Source: Silene conica (lineage: Eukaryota; Streptophyta; Magnoliopsida; Caryophyllales; Caryophyllaceae). From it: DNA of 64,000 nt. Below are positions 46,912-57,809 of the stretch, piece after piece. Every line of letters starts with the position of its first letter. Positions within the stretch are counted from its first letter, which is position 1. The stretch spans positions 15,443,001-15,507,000 of the forward strand of contig CM055318.2 in assembly GCA_029255685.2 (NCBI GenBank), in the 5' to 3' direction. Made by a program: the position numbers and the translations under genes. The notes under the pieces were generated by a model. That model was not told the origin of the DNA, made no database searches, and was given only the letters and a program-made list of their open reading frames with translations.

Positions 46912-46920
46912 ACTATTTAT
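46912..46920 (+). promoter_or_regulatory. Candidate TATA box of the polygalacturonase
   Basis: ctatttata lies about 80 bp upstream of the start codon, giving a leader of roughly 50 bp. The surroundings are CT-rich, as in many plant core promoters. Confidence 0.4.
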
Positions 46921-46999
46921 ACCCGCCTCTTTCTCTCTATACATTCTTTGTAATTATATAAAACTACGTCACCTGCGTTTAGGATCGAAGAAAACAGCC

Positions 47000-49900
47000 A
47001 TGGAAATAAAGCTACATTTGTTCCTACTGCTTCTTCCCATTTTACTTCCTTGTAGTTTTGCTAGCTACCTTTTACCAGAATATGAGAGTAGATATGTTTT
47101 AAGTAATAGTTCAGGTGACGCAGACAAAAACATGAGCTTATGCCATGCTCCTTCACCTTCACCCCCAACAACAATTGTCAATGTAGATAGTTTCTTAGGG
47201 AAAGGCAGAACAGGAGATCATACAAAGGTTAGATCATTTTTACTCTTGTGCACTACCATTTCCTGCGTGACTGCGTCTTTTAATTATCGTACTAAAAAGA
47301 GCTTTATTGTTGTGGAAACATGACATGAAAGGCATTTAAGAGAGCCTGGAAGAAGGCCTGCACTGCAAAGAGAGGTGTATTCCTGGTGCCACAACACACG
47401 TATAGGGTGAGGCCTATCAAGTTCTCAGGCCCCTGCCACTCCCATTTCGTCATTAAGGTCTGATCGAACCTTGAGTAATACATAGTTGATGCGATGCATT
47501 GCTACCTATCAAAGAGTTAGCTGCTTTCTATTTCTCTTAGTAATTGTCATGTTATGTGTGCTACATAGATCTTAGGAAAGATCGAGGCATCAGACAATTT
47601 AGCACACTACAAAGACGGACAACATTGGTTAGTGTTTCAAAAATTACGCAGTTTCACGGTTACAGGTGGAGGGACCATTGACGGCAATGGACATGTCTGG
47701 TGGGTTAATTCTTGTAAGATCGACAAATCCAAGGTCTGTAAGACTGTAACTATCTAAAGTAAATTACTCTTTTAACTCCATCTATCCCTTTTACTAATGT
47801 ATCTTTGTTCTGATATTCATCCTGTTATCTTATGCAGCCCTGCCAACATGCACCCACGGTAAGTACTCCACATTGAAGTTCGATTTAATCCCCCGGTAAT
47901 TAAATTTAAGAAAGAAATTAACCAAAGTGTGAAAATGGGTGAAGGCTGTAACATTCGTGGAATGCAAGAAGATGGTAATGGATGGAATAAGGATAATGAA
48001 TGCTCAACAAATGCACTTGACATTTCAGAGATGTGTTAATGTCAGAGCTTCCAATCTGGTCGTCCAATCTCCTGCGACGAGTCCCAATACCGATGGTATT
48101 CATGTTACCCAAACCAGAAATATCCTAATCAATCGTTCTCATATACAAACAGGTATTCCCTTCACCACCTTTGTCTTGTTTCTACTACCAACTTCATACC
48201 AACCCATGTCAATATCATCCTAATTATCACCACACCCTTGTTTATGGTTAATGAGTTGGTTTGGAGTCTATTCTCCAGTATTATTATTTATTAATGACGT
48301 AACAAAGTTATTCAATTCGTAATGACCCAACCTAAACCAGAATACAAAAAATCCCGACAAAGTATGTTGAAATACATACCTTAAGGCTATGGCCAGAAAT
48401 GATCCGAGGACCTCGACCCATAACCATTCGACCCCGAAGCTATAGTAATGTACCCAAAATTGCCAGCCCCAAACCTGACTCGAATAAGCCAATGTCCAGG
48501 TAATTTAACAAGTGGTTTAGGGTTAGGGTGGGTTTGAAAAGAGGGATTTTAATGGAAAAGGAGAGGAGGAAAATTCAGGGAGATAGATTTCTTTGTTTGC
48601 TTAGCAAAATGAAGGGGAGAAAAATTAGCAGTAAGTGAATTATACATCCGATGTATTACCACTAATTATAATAAAGTTTTCGAGTTTTGTTCTACACTTT
48701 CTGAGTTTTATAGTCTTACTATAAAGTTTCTACGCTCATTCACTTAAACATTAAGCTCAAAAAGTTAGAATAAAACTCAAAAACATTACATATAAGCTAA
48801 GATAAATTTGAGTTTTGACGGAAATAAAATTAAAATCTAACTTATAAACTTTAATAAGCTCAGAAAAAATACACATGCTCAAAAACAAATAAAGTTTAAG
48901 GTAATAAACTCAGAAAAAATATACATATGTTCAAAAACAAATAAATTTGAGGCAATGCATCCGATCTATGTTCCTTTTTCTCGGAAATTAGATCTCTCCG
49001 TTTTCCTCCTCGACAAATTAAAATCTGTCAAACAAAGAAGAGATCTGGATGGAAAACTCCCCCTCCCCCACCCTTCCCTTCCCCTCTTATTTTCCTATCC
49101 AACAGGGCCTAAAAGTCAGGTAGGTTAAAGTGTTAAACCAATCTTTTGCATCTCATGTTGCACTAAAAGTCTAAAAGGCATTCTGTAGCAATACATACAG
49201 TATATGGGATGTTGGACACTGCTAATAAATTGCACTGGAAAATATTAAAGGTGATGATTGTATATCAATAGTTGATGGATCAAAGAACATTCAGGCAACC
49301 GATATAAAGTGTGGACCGGGACATGGAATCAGGTACCAACTCAACCTAACTTTGTCGAAATTTCAGAAAAAAAAAATACTTCAGTCATGTTATAAGAGGT
49401 CTAAACCAGATATTGTTGTTAGCATTGGAAGCCTAGGGAAAGGACAATCAAATGACCATGTCTCTGATGTTATGGTGAATCGTGCTACGCTTTCTGGAAC
49501 CACTAATGGTGTCAGAATTAAGACTTGGCAGGTTTTTGCCTCCTCTATTTCCTTTTTCTTCACAACTTAATGCCCAATATTTTTTTTTATTTTACTTTAC
49601 TTATTTGTTCTACTTTACTATCTAGGGAGGACAAGGATACGCAAAAAACATTGTATTTCAAAATGTTGTCATGCAAAATGTTAGCAACCCTATAATTATT
49701 GATCAACATTACTGCGACCAGAAGACACCCTGCGAAGCAATGGTACTCTATTTATCTTAGGGTTATTTCATAGGAATAATCCAACCTATAACTCATCTTC
49801 TCATATTAATCCCTACTAACGATTAACTGAGAAAAATTCAATCTATAACCTCAATTATCTTTCATTGAACTTTGTCTACTTTTGAACTCTTATTTTCGGT

Positions 49901-50522
49901 AAGCAAGCACGTCACCTTGACTTAATTTTTGTTTTTCCTTCTTCCTGGACAAAAAGTAAGTGAAGGTGACGTGCTAGCCTATAATAGGAGTTTAAAAATA
50001 GTCAAAGTTCAATGAAAGATAAATTAGGTTATAGGTTGGATTTTTCTTAGTTAATCGTTAGTATGGATTAATATGAGAAGATGTGACATAGGTTAGATTA
50101 TTCCCATGAAATAACCCTTTATGTTTTTATATCATACTTGATCTTTTGTAACCAGACGCAACCTGATCCCATAAAGCGGCCAATACTGCTGTATATTACA
50201 GTCAATGTAACCTTCAAACCTCAACAGCTAGGCCGTAATTCAGCATCAGAGTTCAAAGCTAACATCTAAAGTATCAATTATACTATATGTGCAGAAGTCA
50301 GCGGTACGTGTGCAGAATGTGATATACAGGAATATAAGGGGAACAAGTGCGACAAAAGTAGCAATAAAACTCGATTGCAGCAAAAACTACTGGTGTCAAG
50401 GAATTGTATTGCAAAACGTTAGCCTAGTCAAGACAGGGGATAAAGGTGCCCATGCCGACTGCCATAATGTCAAATTGGTTCATAAAGGAAATGTTACACC
50501 TACATGTTCTCAAAATCCTTAG
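47000..50522 (+). CDS. Secreted polygalacturonase (GH28)
   Basis: Hydrolyses alpha-1,4-galacturonan in pectin of the cell wall; function inferred from family and intact active site. Exons: 47000-47227, 47332-47457, 47569-47733, 47838-47858, 47945-48152, 49251-49332, 49423-49531, 49626-49742, 50295-50522 (427 aa). The N-terminus has a signal peptide (about 1-22) and an APSPSPPT linker as in the At1g48100-like plant clade. GH28 signatures are all present: SPNTDG (Asp230), GDDC (Asp251, Asp252), GPGHGIS (His274) and RIKTWQ (Arg308, Lys310). Exon 4 is a 21-nt microexon (PCQHAPT). The C-terminus has the usual Cys pairs. Intron 5 (1.1 kb) and intron 8 (with a 358-bp hairpin MITE) are enlarged. Convergent with the next gene. 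Confidence 0.9.
49760..50117. mobile_element. Long-hairpin MITE in polygalacturonase intron 8
   Basis: The whole 358 bp is one imperfect palindrome: gggttatttcataggaataa at the left is mirrored by the right end ttattcccatgaaataaccc, and the pairing continues through catcttctcatattaat, acgattaact and tttcattgaactttg. No TSD could be fixed. Probably a foldback or MULE-like MITE. Confidence 0.75.
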
Positions 50523-50857
50523 ATTTTAAATTCAATAAATTTTATTATTGGTTGTTTTACTAGTTATACAATGTATACTGTAAATATGTAAAGTAATTCC
50601 TCATTATTTTAGCTTCCTAGCTCTTACTTTACTAAACCAAATTGTTCTGTAGTATGAGGGATTAAGAGATCTAGACCACCAAGTCTATTCCCAAGTCTAG
50701 TGATTAGCCAGGAAATTAGGAATACTTAAGGAGCAAGTTCCTATCATTCTATTACCATTCACATTGCTCACCTACAAAACCATTCCTCAAATAGTTGAAT
50801 GTCCGAAAAATCAGCACCTAATTTAATACTTTATTTACAAACAGCCATACAAGATTG

Positions 50858-53800
50858 TCAAATGAGACTAGCATACATACCTTCGTTGCTACAATCAGAA
50901 GAATCCTGGCGTTCAGATTCTGAAGGCCTGTAGGCAGAGCTATCATCTTCTACGTAGAGCAGCTTATTAACGACACTCTCGGAAACTCTAGACTCTTGAT
51001 CCTCTAGTACAACCAAATCAGACTGCTCGTCAAAACAACTTGCATTCTCTTCTCTGATACAAGAAACTTCACCCTCTAAAGCAGGCATGTCAGCCAGAAG
51101 GGACTCAAGAAAACACTTGGCAGATAAATTCTCTGAAGATGAGAATTTCACATCCAGCATTTGAACACTGAAATCAACTATACCAGGGCTCGGCATCTCA
51201 ATAATTCCCTGCAAAACAGCATTAGGAATTCCTTCCCCTGAACAAATGCCAACATTCTTTAATGGAGCACTGTTAATAACTGAAGTCGAGTTGCAGATAT
51301 CTTTTGCACATCCTTCTATGCATTCAATTTCAGCTATTGAACCATTATTTTCAGTTTCGTCAATAATATCTGTAGCACAACTATACAGCCTTCTGTGAAC
51401 CCCATCATAGACAACATGATTGTTGCCATCAACAACTTCAGTTGTTTCCTCATCCTTTCCACAGTTACCGCCTTCATCAATGGGGTCTGAAGAGAGTTGA
51501 TGCTCATCAGAATGGACCAAAGCTGACAAAATAGTTTTCGGACTCCCTTTTATACTCGAGAAGTTTTCAGCTGCTTCAACCATTTCAGTACAATCCAACT
51601 GTTTTGCTGAAGCAGATGGGGAAGAACTCCAACTCCTTTTGGCTTCAACAACAATTTCAGCTTCTTCCACCGAATCGGAATGTTCCGAAGGTTTTGTTAA
51701 CGTCGAAGTTACAAACCCAGCTAGTGCAGAAGCCAGAGCATCATTAATAGACGGTCTTTTTAATATTTTGGGGGAGTCCTTTACCGCCTCCATGGAGTCA
51801 ATTTCCTCATCCTCTTCAATATATGAGAACTCTGGTGCAGACATTATAAGACCAGGAAGTAGCTTAGGAGCACTGGTTGATGATTCCGCACAAGCATCTG
51901 AAGCGGGAAGGCACAATTCTGGAGGAAAACAATCATCCTTCTTACTTGTCTCAGATTTCTGAGTCAGAGGACATTCATTCCCACCAGTACCAATTGAATT
52001 AGACTCAGATTCGTTATAAGAGAATTCAGGAGCAGAATATACAGTGCAGCCTGTTCTGGGAATAGGAGGATTCTTGATAAATGAGTCTAATTGTTGTTCT
52101 ACCCTTTCCAGCCTTGTTTCCATGTTTATAATGGGATTCAGCAAATTTTGTTCAAATCTCAAAAACAAGTCTTCAATTTTCGACACTCGAGAAACAAGTT
52201 CATCCAAAGTTTGCTCTATCTTACTGCAAGGAAAATCATCTGCTCTATCTTTAAAGTGCTGCATGTTTTCAGGATTTGGTGTCTGTGACAGATGATTTGG
52301 TTGGTGGACAAATGAGCCATTATTCACCGTGTTTGGCAAAACCTCTGTCTGGACAATATTAGAAGCAATACTGGCAGTAGTAGCTGTGGCAGTTGAAGGT
52401 TGTTCAGTATCTTGGATGATACATCTTTCTTCAGCTGCAGAACCACTATGTTCTTCAACTTTGCTCATTCTAGATTTTGACAGCTGCAAAAGTGTGGGCA
52501 TAAACATCGACAGCATAGCGCCTCCAGGCGAGCTTTCCATTGAAGGGACTGAACAATGGTTATCAGCTGATATCACCGGATCAGCAAACACATAAACTTC
52601 ATCTATATAAACATAATCCCCACTCTGAATAGACAGCAAACGAAGAGTTATGGACATGACTGGATCTCCATCTGAAATCTCAGCAGTGGCCTCAAAACGG
52701 TCCTGAAAGTTTAACCCCATTAGAAACAACTACTGAAAACTAGTAAGAGACCCACAGCCATGTCTCTCCTTTGTTCTATTCTACTTTAAAAAATGCACAA
52801 AATTTTGTCAGACCGTGCTTGGATTGAGAATGTCTTTAGCGTGACTAATCGGCAGAAACAAATCATCAATTACAGAGGTCATGAAAGAATTTAATATACC
52901 TTGATGACTTGTATAATGCAATTATCCTCTTTCTTCAAGGAAGAACAATCCTCAGCATCAACTCTAGAAGACTTGTTCAGTTTTACGTCCACCCAACCAT
53001 CTCCATCCGTGCTGTTTCCACTATCAGTTCTGGAGTGCACTTCATCCGCACTTTTCTCAGAGTTGCTGGAACCTACGCCATCAACCTCCAGCTGTAGCAC
53101 CTCATCTCTTGCAGCAATGCCACAGCGGACTGTGCATAGATACTCATCTTCACTCTTCTCATTAGTTGCACAGTAAATCTCATATACTTTAGAAGTACTT
53201 CGAATGTAGACCTGCTTGATTTCATGTTGCTGTGTGAAAAGAACTGAACACAAGAAGAAGTTAGGCTACTGCAGCAACAATAAAATCTCAAGAGAATCCA
53301 AAAGATAAACCACTGCCATTATTAAAAATCGCTAGCAAGTTACCAAACTTGTGTACTCAGCAACGCTATGTTACTGCAAGTGTCTAAATGATATGGTTAA
53401 ATTTTCGCAAAAATTTCAATTTTTTGGTCTAAATGAATGGGTCAAGTGTCATGTCAGTCATAGACTTCAAATGTCGGACACGCGACCAAATTGAAGCGTG
53501 GGAGTAACATAGACTTAGCAGCAACATGCACAGCTTAGAATCCGAAAATTGCCAGATTACGGCTTTGTTAATTCACCGATGCAACAATGTGACAAGAATC
53601 CGGTTTGATCGGATACATCGTTCAAACAGTAGCAAAATTTCTATCCAAATTCATCTTATCAGTGACAACTGACGGCTGATCATCCGCAATTAAGGAATTT
53701 TCAGAACATAATTGGTCTCAACCCTAGTCCGAAACAAGCGACGGAGAATGTACGTTTTTCAAAATCCCGCACACATAATCCAAAAAATGTATAGAATTCG

Positions 53801-54104
53801 TCGGAATTAAATACGAAATTCCGAAAAATTTAAGTGAGCAACTAAATGAGAGCTTAATTAAACAAAAGAAGAGTAAGAGAGAAGGGAAAGAAGTAGTACT
53901 GGTGATTTCGCAAGGTCCGGAATCTGGTGAAGGACGGCGAAGTATTAATGGCGATTTACGATCAGAATCGTCAACAGCAATTTCAGAAGATTCGCAGGTG
54001 ACTGCGTCATTCAATGATCCATTAATGATTGTCCACGATGATGATGTTCTTTTCTTCACACCTCTTTCCTCATTTATTGTTACGTCTAGGGTTTCTGACG
54101 CCAT
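50858..54104 (-). CDS. Protein of unknown function with coiled coil
   Basis: Minus-strand gene with exons 54104-53900, 53243-52900 and 52702-50858 (797 aa). I do not recognise a named domain. Residues about 70-235 are the most conserved-looking part: QVYIRSTSKVYEIYCATNEK, EYLCTVRCGIAARDE, and MSITLRLLSIQSGDYVYIDE followed by VYVFADPV, which looks like a beta-sandwich. A predicted coiled coil follows (LDELVSRVSKIEDLFLRFEQ and on, about 370-410). The last 350 residues are acidic, Ser-rich and probably disordered, with repeated SAPEFSY motifs. The final codons overlap a strong donor-like site (gaag/gtatgt near 50872), so another 3' exon is possible. No transmembrane segment or signal peptide is obvious. 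Confidence 0.75.
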
Positions 54105-54928
54105 TGATGATACTACGTCAAATCAAGAGCTTTTGAGATTAGACTGCGAGTTTGACTGCTAACTTGATTCTACGAAATGTACTGAAATTTGATCTCCTAT
54201 CCCCTCCTCTTTTTTAGTATCACAAATTCTTATTTGCAACGGCACTATCCGTCGCAAGTTTATGACGGATATCGTTTTCTCTCACAAAATACCCACTTTT
54301 TCTCTCCCAACACTATTCACGTGGTCCCCTTACTCCACTAACTCATTTTGTATCCATTTTATCTCACAAAATATCCGTCACAAATGGTGACCCGTCGCAA
54401 GCAAGACTTACTATTTTAGTATGCAAATAACTCGCCAATAGCCAACCCCAAACATACGTGATTTGCAAAATATCCTGTATATTAGGTGATCCTTAAATTA
54501 TCTTTTTTGAAATGCTTTTATGGAACTTGAACATATAACCATGAATAACTCACTCGTGTTTTAAATAACTTTGTTAATTTCAAATTATCACTAATTATTT
54601 ATTTTAAATTTTTTGTGAAATAATTTGTATTCGTATAGGTTGAATTATAGTCAAGGGTACATATGCGAATTGAAATAAAGTTGACTTAGTAAGTATAAGA
54701 ATATTCCGATTTTCAATGTAATTTGTGATGATAAGATTAACATAAAGTTGTAAACCGTGCAATATGAGATTGTGATTTTCATATTGATTATCAAGACGAG
54801 ATTTGGCTAAGTTGTATACATCAGATTACTTGCATACTCAAGAATGAATTACCGCTGTTTATTGATGGGAAACATGGACAACAAAGTCGGAAAAGTAATC
54901 AGAAAATCTGTGAGTAAGACTACAAAAT
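54105..54928. other. Spacer between the unknown gene and the aspartic protease
   Basis: No gene. It contains the MITE at 54225-54410 and AT-rich DNA. It is the promoter side of the unknown gene (minus strand) and the 3' side of the protease gene. Confidence 0.5.
54225..54410. mobile_element. GACGG-family MITE near the unknown gene's promoter
   Basis: The left arm has tttgcaacggcactatccgt and gtttatgacggatat; the right arm has atatccgtcacaaatgg and cccgtcgcaagcaagactta. The family is that of 3625-3805. It lies 120-300 bp upstream of the start codon on the minus strand. Confidence 0.55.
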
Positions 54929-56245
54929 TTAGACAGCATGTTTAGAGCAATCAGTAGGCTTAAAAGAGACCCTGCCTCCATCAAGATCATAGCCTACTAA
55001 GAAATTGATTTGAGCCAAATTCCCAAAGATGGCCACTTCCGACGCTGGTACCATGGCTAAGCACACCATGTCTTCCTCTACCTTCACAAAGGTATTGATG
55101 GCTTTCAGCTCTACTTCAGCCCCTGCAAATCGCGCTGTAATGACTGGTACATCCAGATCCGTCTTGGTCTTGTAACACAGTCCCATGCTTCCTTCTGGGT
55201 CCTGAACACGCTCCCCTTTAATCACTTTCTCTAGTTCACTTTCTAGTTTGTCGTAGAACACCTGAGGTAGTAGCGTTAAGGTTGTTCCTGAGTCGATTAT
55301 AATGTTACCTTCCTCGGTATAATAATGGGATGATTGTTCTGTGTAGTCCAATGTCACGTTTCCAATCCCTATGCTTTCTAGTGTAAGATAGTAGAATGTT
55401 GATGGATCCTTCTTTACCAGAGGCGTTGAGACTGCTCCTGGACCATTGACCGAGGCCTTAGGGCCGAAGCTGATCTTGCTTGCTGAACTAGCCTCGAGGT
55501 AGGGAACTAGACAGTAAGAGAATTGCGCCCCAATAGAGGGCTTCAGTTGGCTAATGAGCGAAAGTCCCCCTCCACCAAGCCCAATAAGGCCTGATCCTTT
55601 TTCATTGAAGGTACCGTCATTCTCATGACCACATCCGATGCTTACTCCAGGGAAGGGTGGAGTGTTTGGGCCAAAAGTGACGACCTCAGTTGCGAGGACA
55701 CCATTGGTGTAGGACTTATCGCCATATGAGTAGTAATAGGAGCAAGTACCATCAGGGTCACAAGTCCGAGATGACAGGTTGGTGTAACAAGTAGGGGATC
55801 CACAGGGGACAGGCTTGTAAGAGGACGACTTTTTAGGATCAAATATTGGTAATGTTTGGTTGTAACACTGAACACAAGGCTTGCATTGGGTCCAAGTAAG
55901 GTCACTCCCGGTATCAGCAATCCCAAGCAAACGCACTGGAGGAGTACCGATTGAGATGTTCATTAGGTACTCTCCGCCTGCAGGGACTACAGAGGCCTGC
56001 ACTGCTGTTGCAGCTGTGAAGTGGGTTGCTCGAGAGGTGGAGCGGTGGAAAGCATCGGTTAATCGCTCATATCTAGTCTTGGCAGGGTTGTGGAATGGGG
56101 AGATAGGGGAGTCTCTGTGGATGAGGTCGATTGTGAAGCCAGGGTGGCGGGTTTTGTGTGTTAATGTTACAGAAGCATACGTTATTATGTACCAGGAACA
56201 GAAAAAGACGACTAAAAATTGCAGATGCACTTGAGATGATGTCAT
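54929..56245 (-). CDS. CDR1-type aspartic protease (pepsin family A1)
   Basis: Secreted plant aspartic protease like Arabidopsis CDR1 (a disease-resistance signalling protease); role inferred. Intronless, 438 aa from the ATG at 56245. The larger frame starts at 56335, but its first codons form a TATA box, so that ATG is upstream of transcription. A hydrophobic signal peptide (LVVFFCSWYI) is followed by the family prosegment FTIDLIHRDSPISPFHNPAK, then the two catalytic motifs ADTGS (Asp111) and IIIDSGTT (Asp318). A Cys-rich plant-specific insert (CKPCVQCYNQ to CSYYYSYGD) follows the first, and SYGD carries the flap Tyr. Both catalytic sites look intact. Confidence 0.92.
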   Translation of the reverse strand: MTSSQVHLQFLVVFFCSWYIITYASVTLTHKTRHPGFTIDLIHRDSPISPFHNPAKTRYERLTDAFHRSTSRATHFTAATAVQASVVPAGGEYLMNISIGTPPVRLLGIADTGSDLTWTQCKPCVQCYNQTLPIFDPKKSSSYKPVPCGSPTCYTNLSSRTCDPDGTCSYYYSYGDKSYTNGVLATEVVTFGPNTPPFPGVSIGCGHENDGTFNEKGSGLIGLGGGGLSLISQLKPSIGAQFSYCLVPYLEASSASKISFGPKASVNGPGAVSTPLVKKDPSTFYYLTLESIGIGNVTLDYTEQSSHYYTEEGNIIIDSGTTLTLLPQVFYDKLESELEKVIKGERVQDPEGSMGLCYKTKTDLDVPVITARFAGAEVELKAINTFVKVEEDMVCLAMVPASEVAIFGNLAQINFLVGYDLDGGRVSFKPTDCSKHAV

Positions 56246-56323
56246 GACTAAGGAGAGTATGCAAGAGAATGTAAGAGTTAAGAGTATGAGTGAAGTGTGT
56301 AAGGATGAGTGTCGAGGACGATG

Positions 56324-56331
56324 TTTATATA
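56324..56331 (-). promoter_or_regulatory. TATA box of the aspartic protease
   Basis: tatataaa on the minus strand, 79 bp upstream of the chosen start codon, leaving a leader of about 50 bp. It overlaps the first in-frame ATG, which rules that ATG out. Confidence 0.65.
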
Positions 56332-56753
56332 GCAAGACAGTAAAGCTCTAATCTGATAACTGAAACTTCCCGACTTCCTGTATTGATTACGAGTAATTTG
56401 ATATTCCATAATAACAGCATTGCAGGAAAGCCAAGAGGTCCTCATTCCTCAAGTTAAATGCAAATGTTAAGTTACTGTATTAAATTTCTTTTCAATCATT
56501 TCATTCAACGTAAATACTAGGAAGATCAAGAAAAAGAAATTATACAGCAGCAGTAAATTAAGATGAAATGATAACGGATGGTAAATGGTAATAAAAGATG
56601 AAGTAAAAGGCAAGCATCATTATAGGCAGTTGAACAGACAAAGGATAATAGGGAAGCAGAGTTGTGCATTAAACAGTAAATTAAGATGGAGATAAATTAT
56701 AGTATGACATTAACTGAAAATACATAATGACACCGACAATACTCAGAGCGAAC
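56332..56753. other. Upstream of the protease and downstream of psbTn
   Basis: About 420 bp without a gene: the protease promoter region and the 3' UTR of the PsbTn gene. Nothing further was identified. Confidence 0.4.
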
Positions 56754-57062
56754 TCAGTAGTTGCAAATTCTAGCAGTAGGGTTGGCAACACAAACAGGTC
56801 CATAAGCTTTCTTAGCTTCGGGAGTACCACGCTTTGGCTCGTCTGCCAAGGCCAATCCAGCCACTGAACAGAGAGTGGCCGTGATGGCGGCAAACATAAC
56901 CTCCCTTCTGCCATTGTTGTTCTCTGCATCTCCCTTCTTCTCAAACCTCACCTGCTGCACAATCTTTGGTTGGGCGCTGTTGGTGATCACTGACCTACGA
57001 CAGCTACGAGGACAGGTCGATGCACCACCAAGGAAAGTAGCTGCCATACTTGCTGATGCCAT
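56754..57062 (-). CDS. Photosystem II 5 kDa protein, chloroplastic (PsbTn)
   Basis: Small extrinsic lumenal subunit of photosystem II, nuclear-encoded. 102 aa: a chloroplast transit region ([15 protein letters not shown], Ser/Arg-rich to about 50), a hydrophobic thylakoid-transfer segment ([19 protein letters not shown]) ending in an Ala-x-Ala cleavage site, then a mature peptide of about 28 residues [17 protein letters not shown]... with two Cys ([11 protein letters not shown]) for the conserved disulfide. The usual penultimate basic residue is Asn here (ICNY). A splice-acceptor-like ttgatag lies directly upstream of the start, so a 5'-UTR intron is possible. Confidence 0.88.
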   Translation of the reverse strand: MASASMAATFLGGASTCPRSCRRSVITNSAQPKIVQQVRFEKKGDAENNNGRREVMFAAITATLCSVAGLALADEPKRGTPEAKKAYGPVCVANPTARICNY

Positions 57063-57809
57063 TGCCTATCAAATTTTTAAATTATCAAATATTTTGTGAA
57101 TGTTTGAGCTCAATTGCAAAAGAGGATAGCCTATTAATTTCAACCTGAAATCTTTGATGATCATAAGAGTCTTATCCATCTTTTATGTTCTGACCAACAC
57201 TAACTTGCCATCTGTCTCTTTTGATTATATCTTAGCTGACATTGGTTGGTTCACAAATAACCATATTACAGGTAGGGATCCTGGCACCATCCTGCTACTG
57301 CTCTCCGTATGTAGAGACTGTAACATCAGATGCAACAATCCAAATGCATAATATCCAACAAAATAAAAAAAAACTAATGCATGATACCACCAAAAAATAA
57401 AAATAAAAATATCGTCTCGAAATTTGTTAAATCCATTCGGCCTGAGCCCCATTTTTTTTTTACAAGGAATAAAGAATACGAATGAGCGTGAATCTCACTG
57501 TAACATTGAATTTTAGTCATATAAACTACGTTCAAAATAGAAATGGAACAATTCCAAATAACAAGAGAGGGTACTACAATAGCCATTTTATACAACTCCT
57601 GACTCACAGTCGGCACCAAAAAAGGAACACCATCAACATCAATTGCATTGTAATTTTCCTTTACCATTGTCTTTGCGAATCAGTGTAGTCGGAGTACATG
57701 GTATTACTGGGATATCTATCATACCCAAGATATTAAGAATCGATGAGAAGAATCAAAGTTGGCTATATTTTGCCCCAAAAAAATAAAATTAAAATTTGAT
57801 ACAGACAAA
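57063..57809. other. Spacer between psbTn and the Dus gene
   Basis: Holds the promoter side of psbTn (minus strand) and the 3' UTR of the Dus gene. No further gene is seen. Confidence 0.4.

Larger units (their letters stand above)
41009..46999. other. Gene-free interval between FRA10AC1 and the polygalacturonase
   Basis: Six kb without a supportable gene. It holds the element at 41459-42757, a comparatively GC-rich stretch at 42990-43180 of unknown origin (gtgtgccgggcgtcgataatc and further CG-containing phrases), the hAT-like element at 44129-45121, and a GAGCTCGAGCTCG-type simple repeat near 46150-46190. The polygalacturonase promoter is at its right end. Confidence 0.55.

Noticed and set aside
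51639..52595. Plus-strand frames of 65-107 residues
   Set aside because: Antisense to the long exon of the unknown minus-strand gene, which has better codon structure and splice support.
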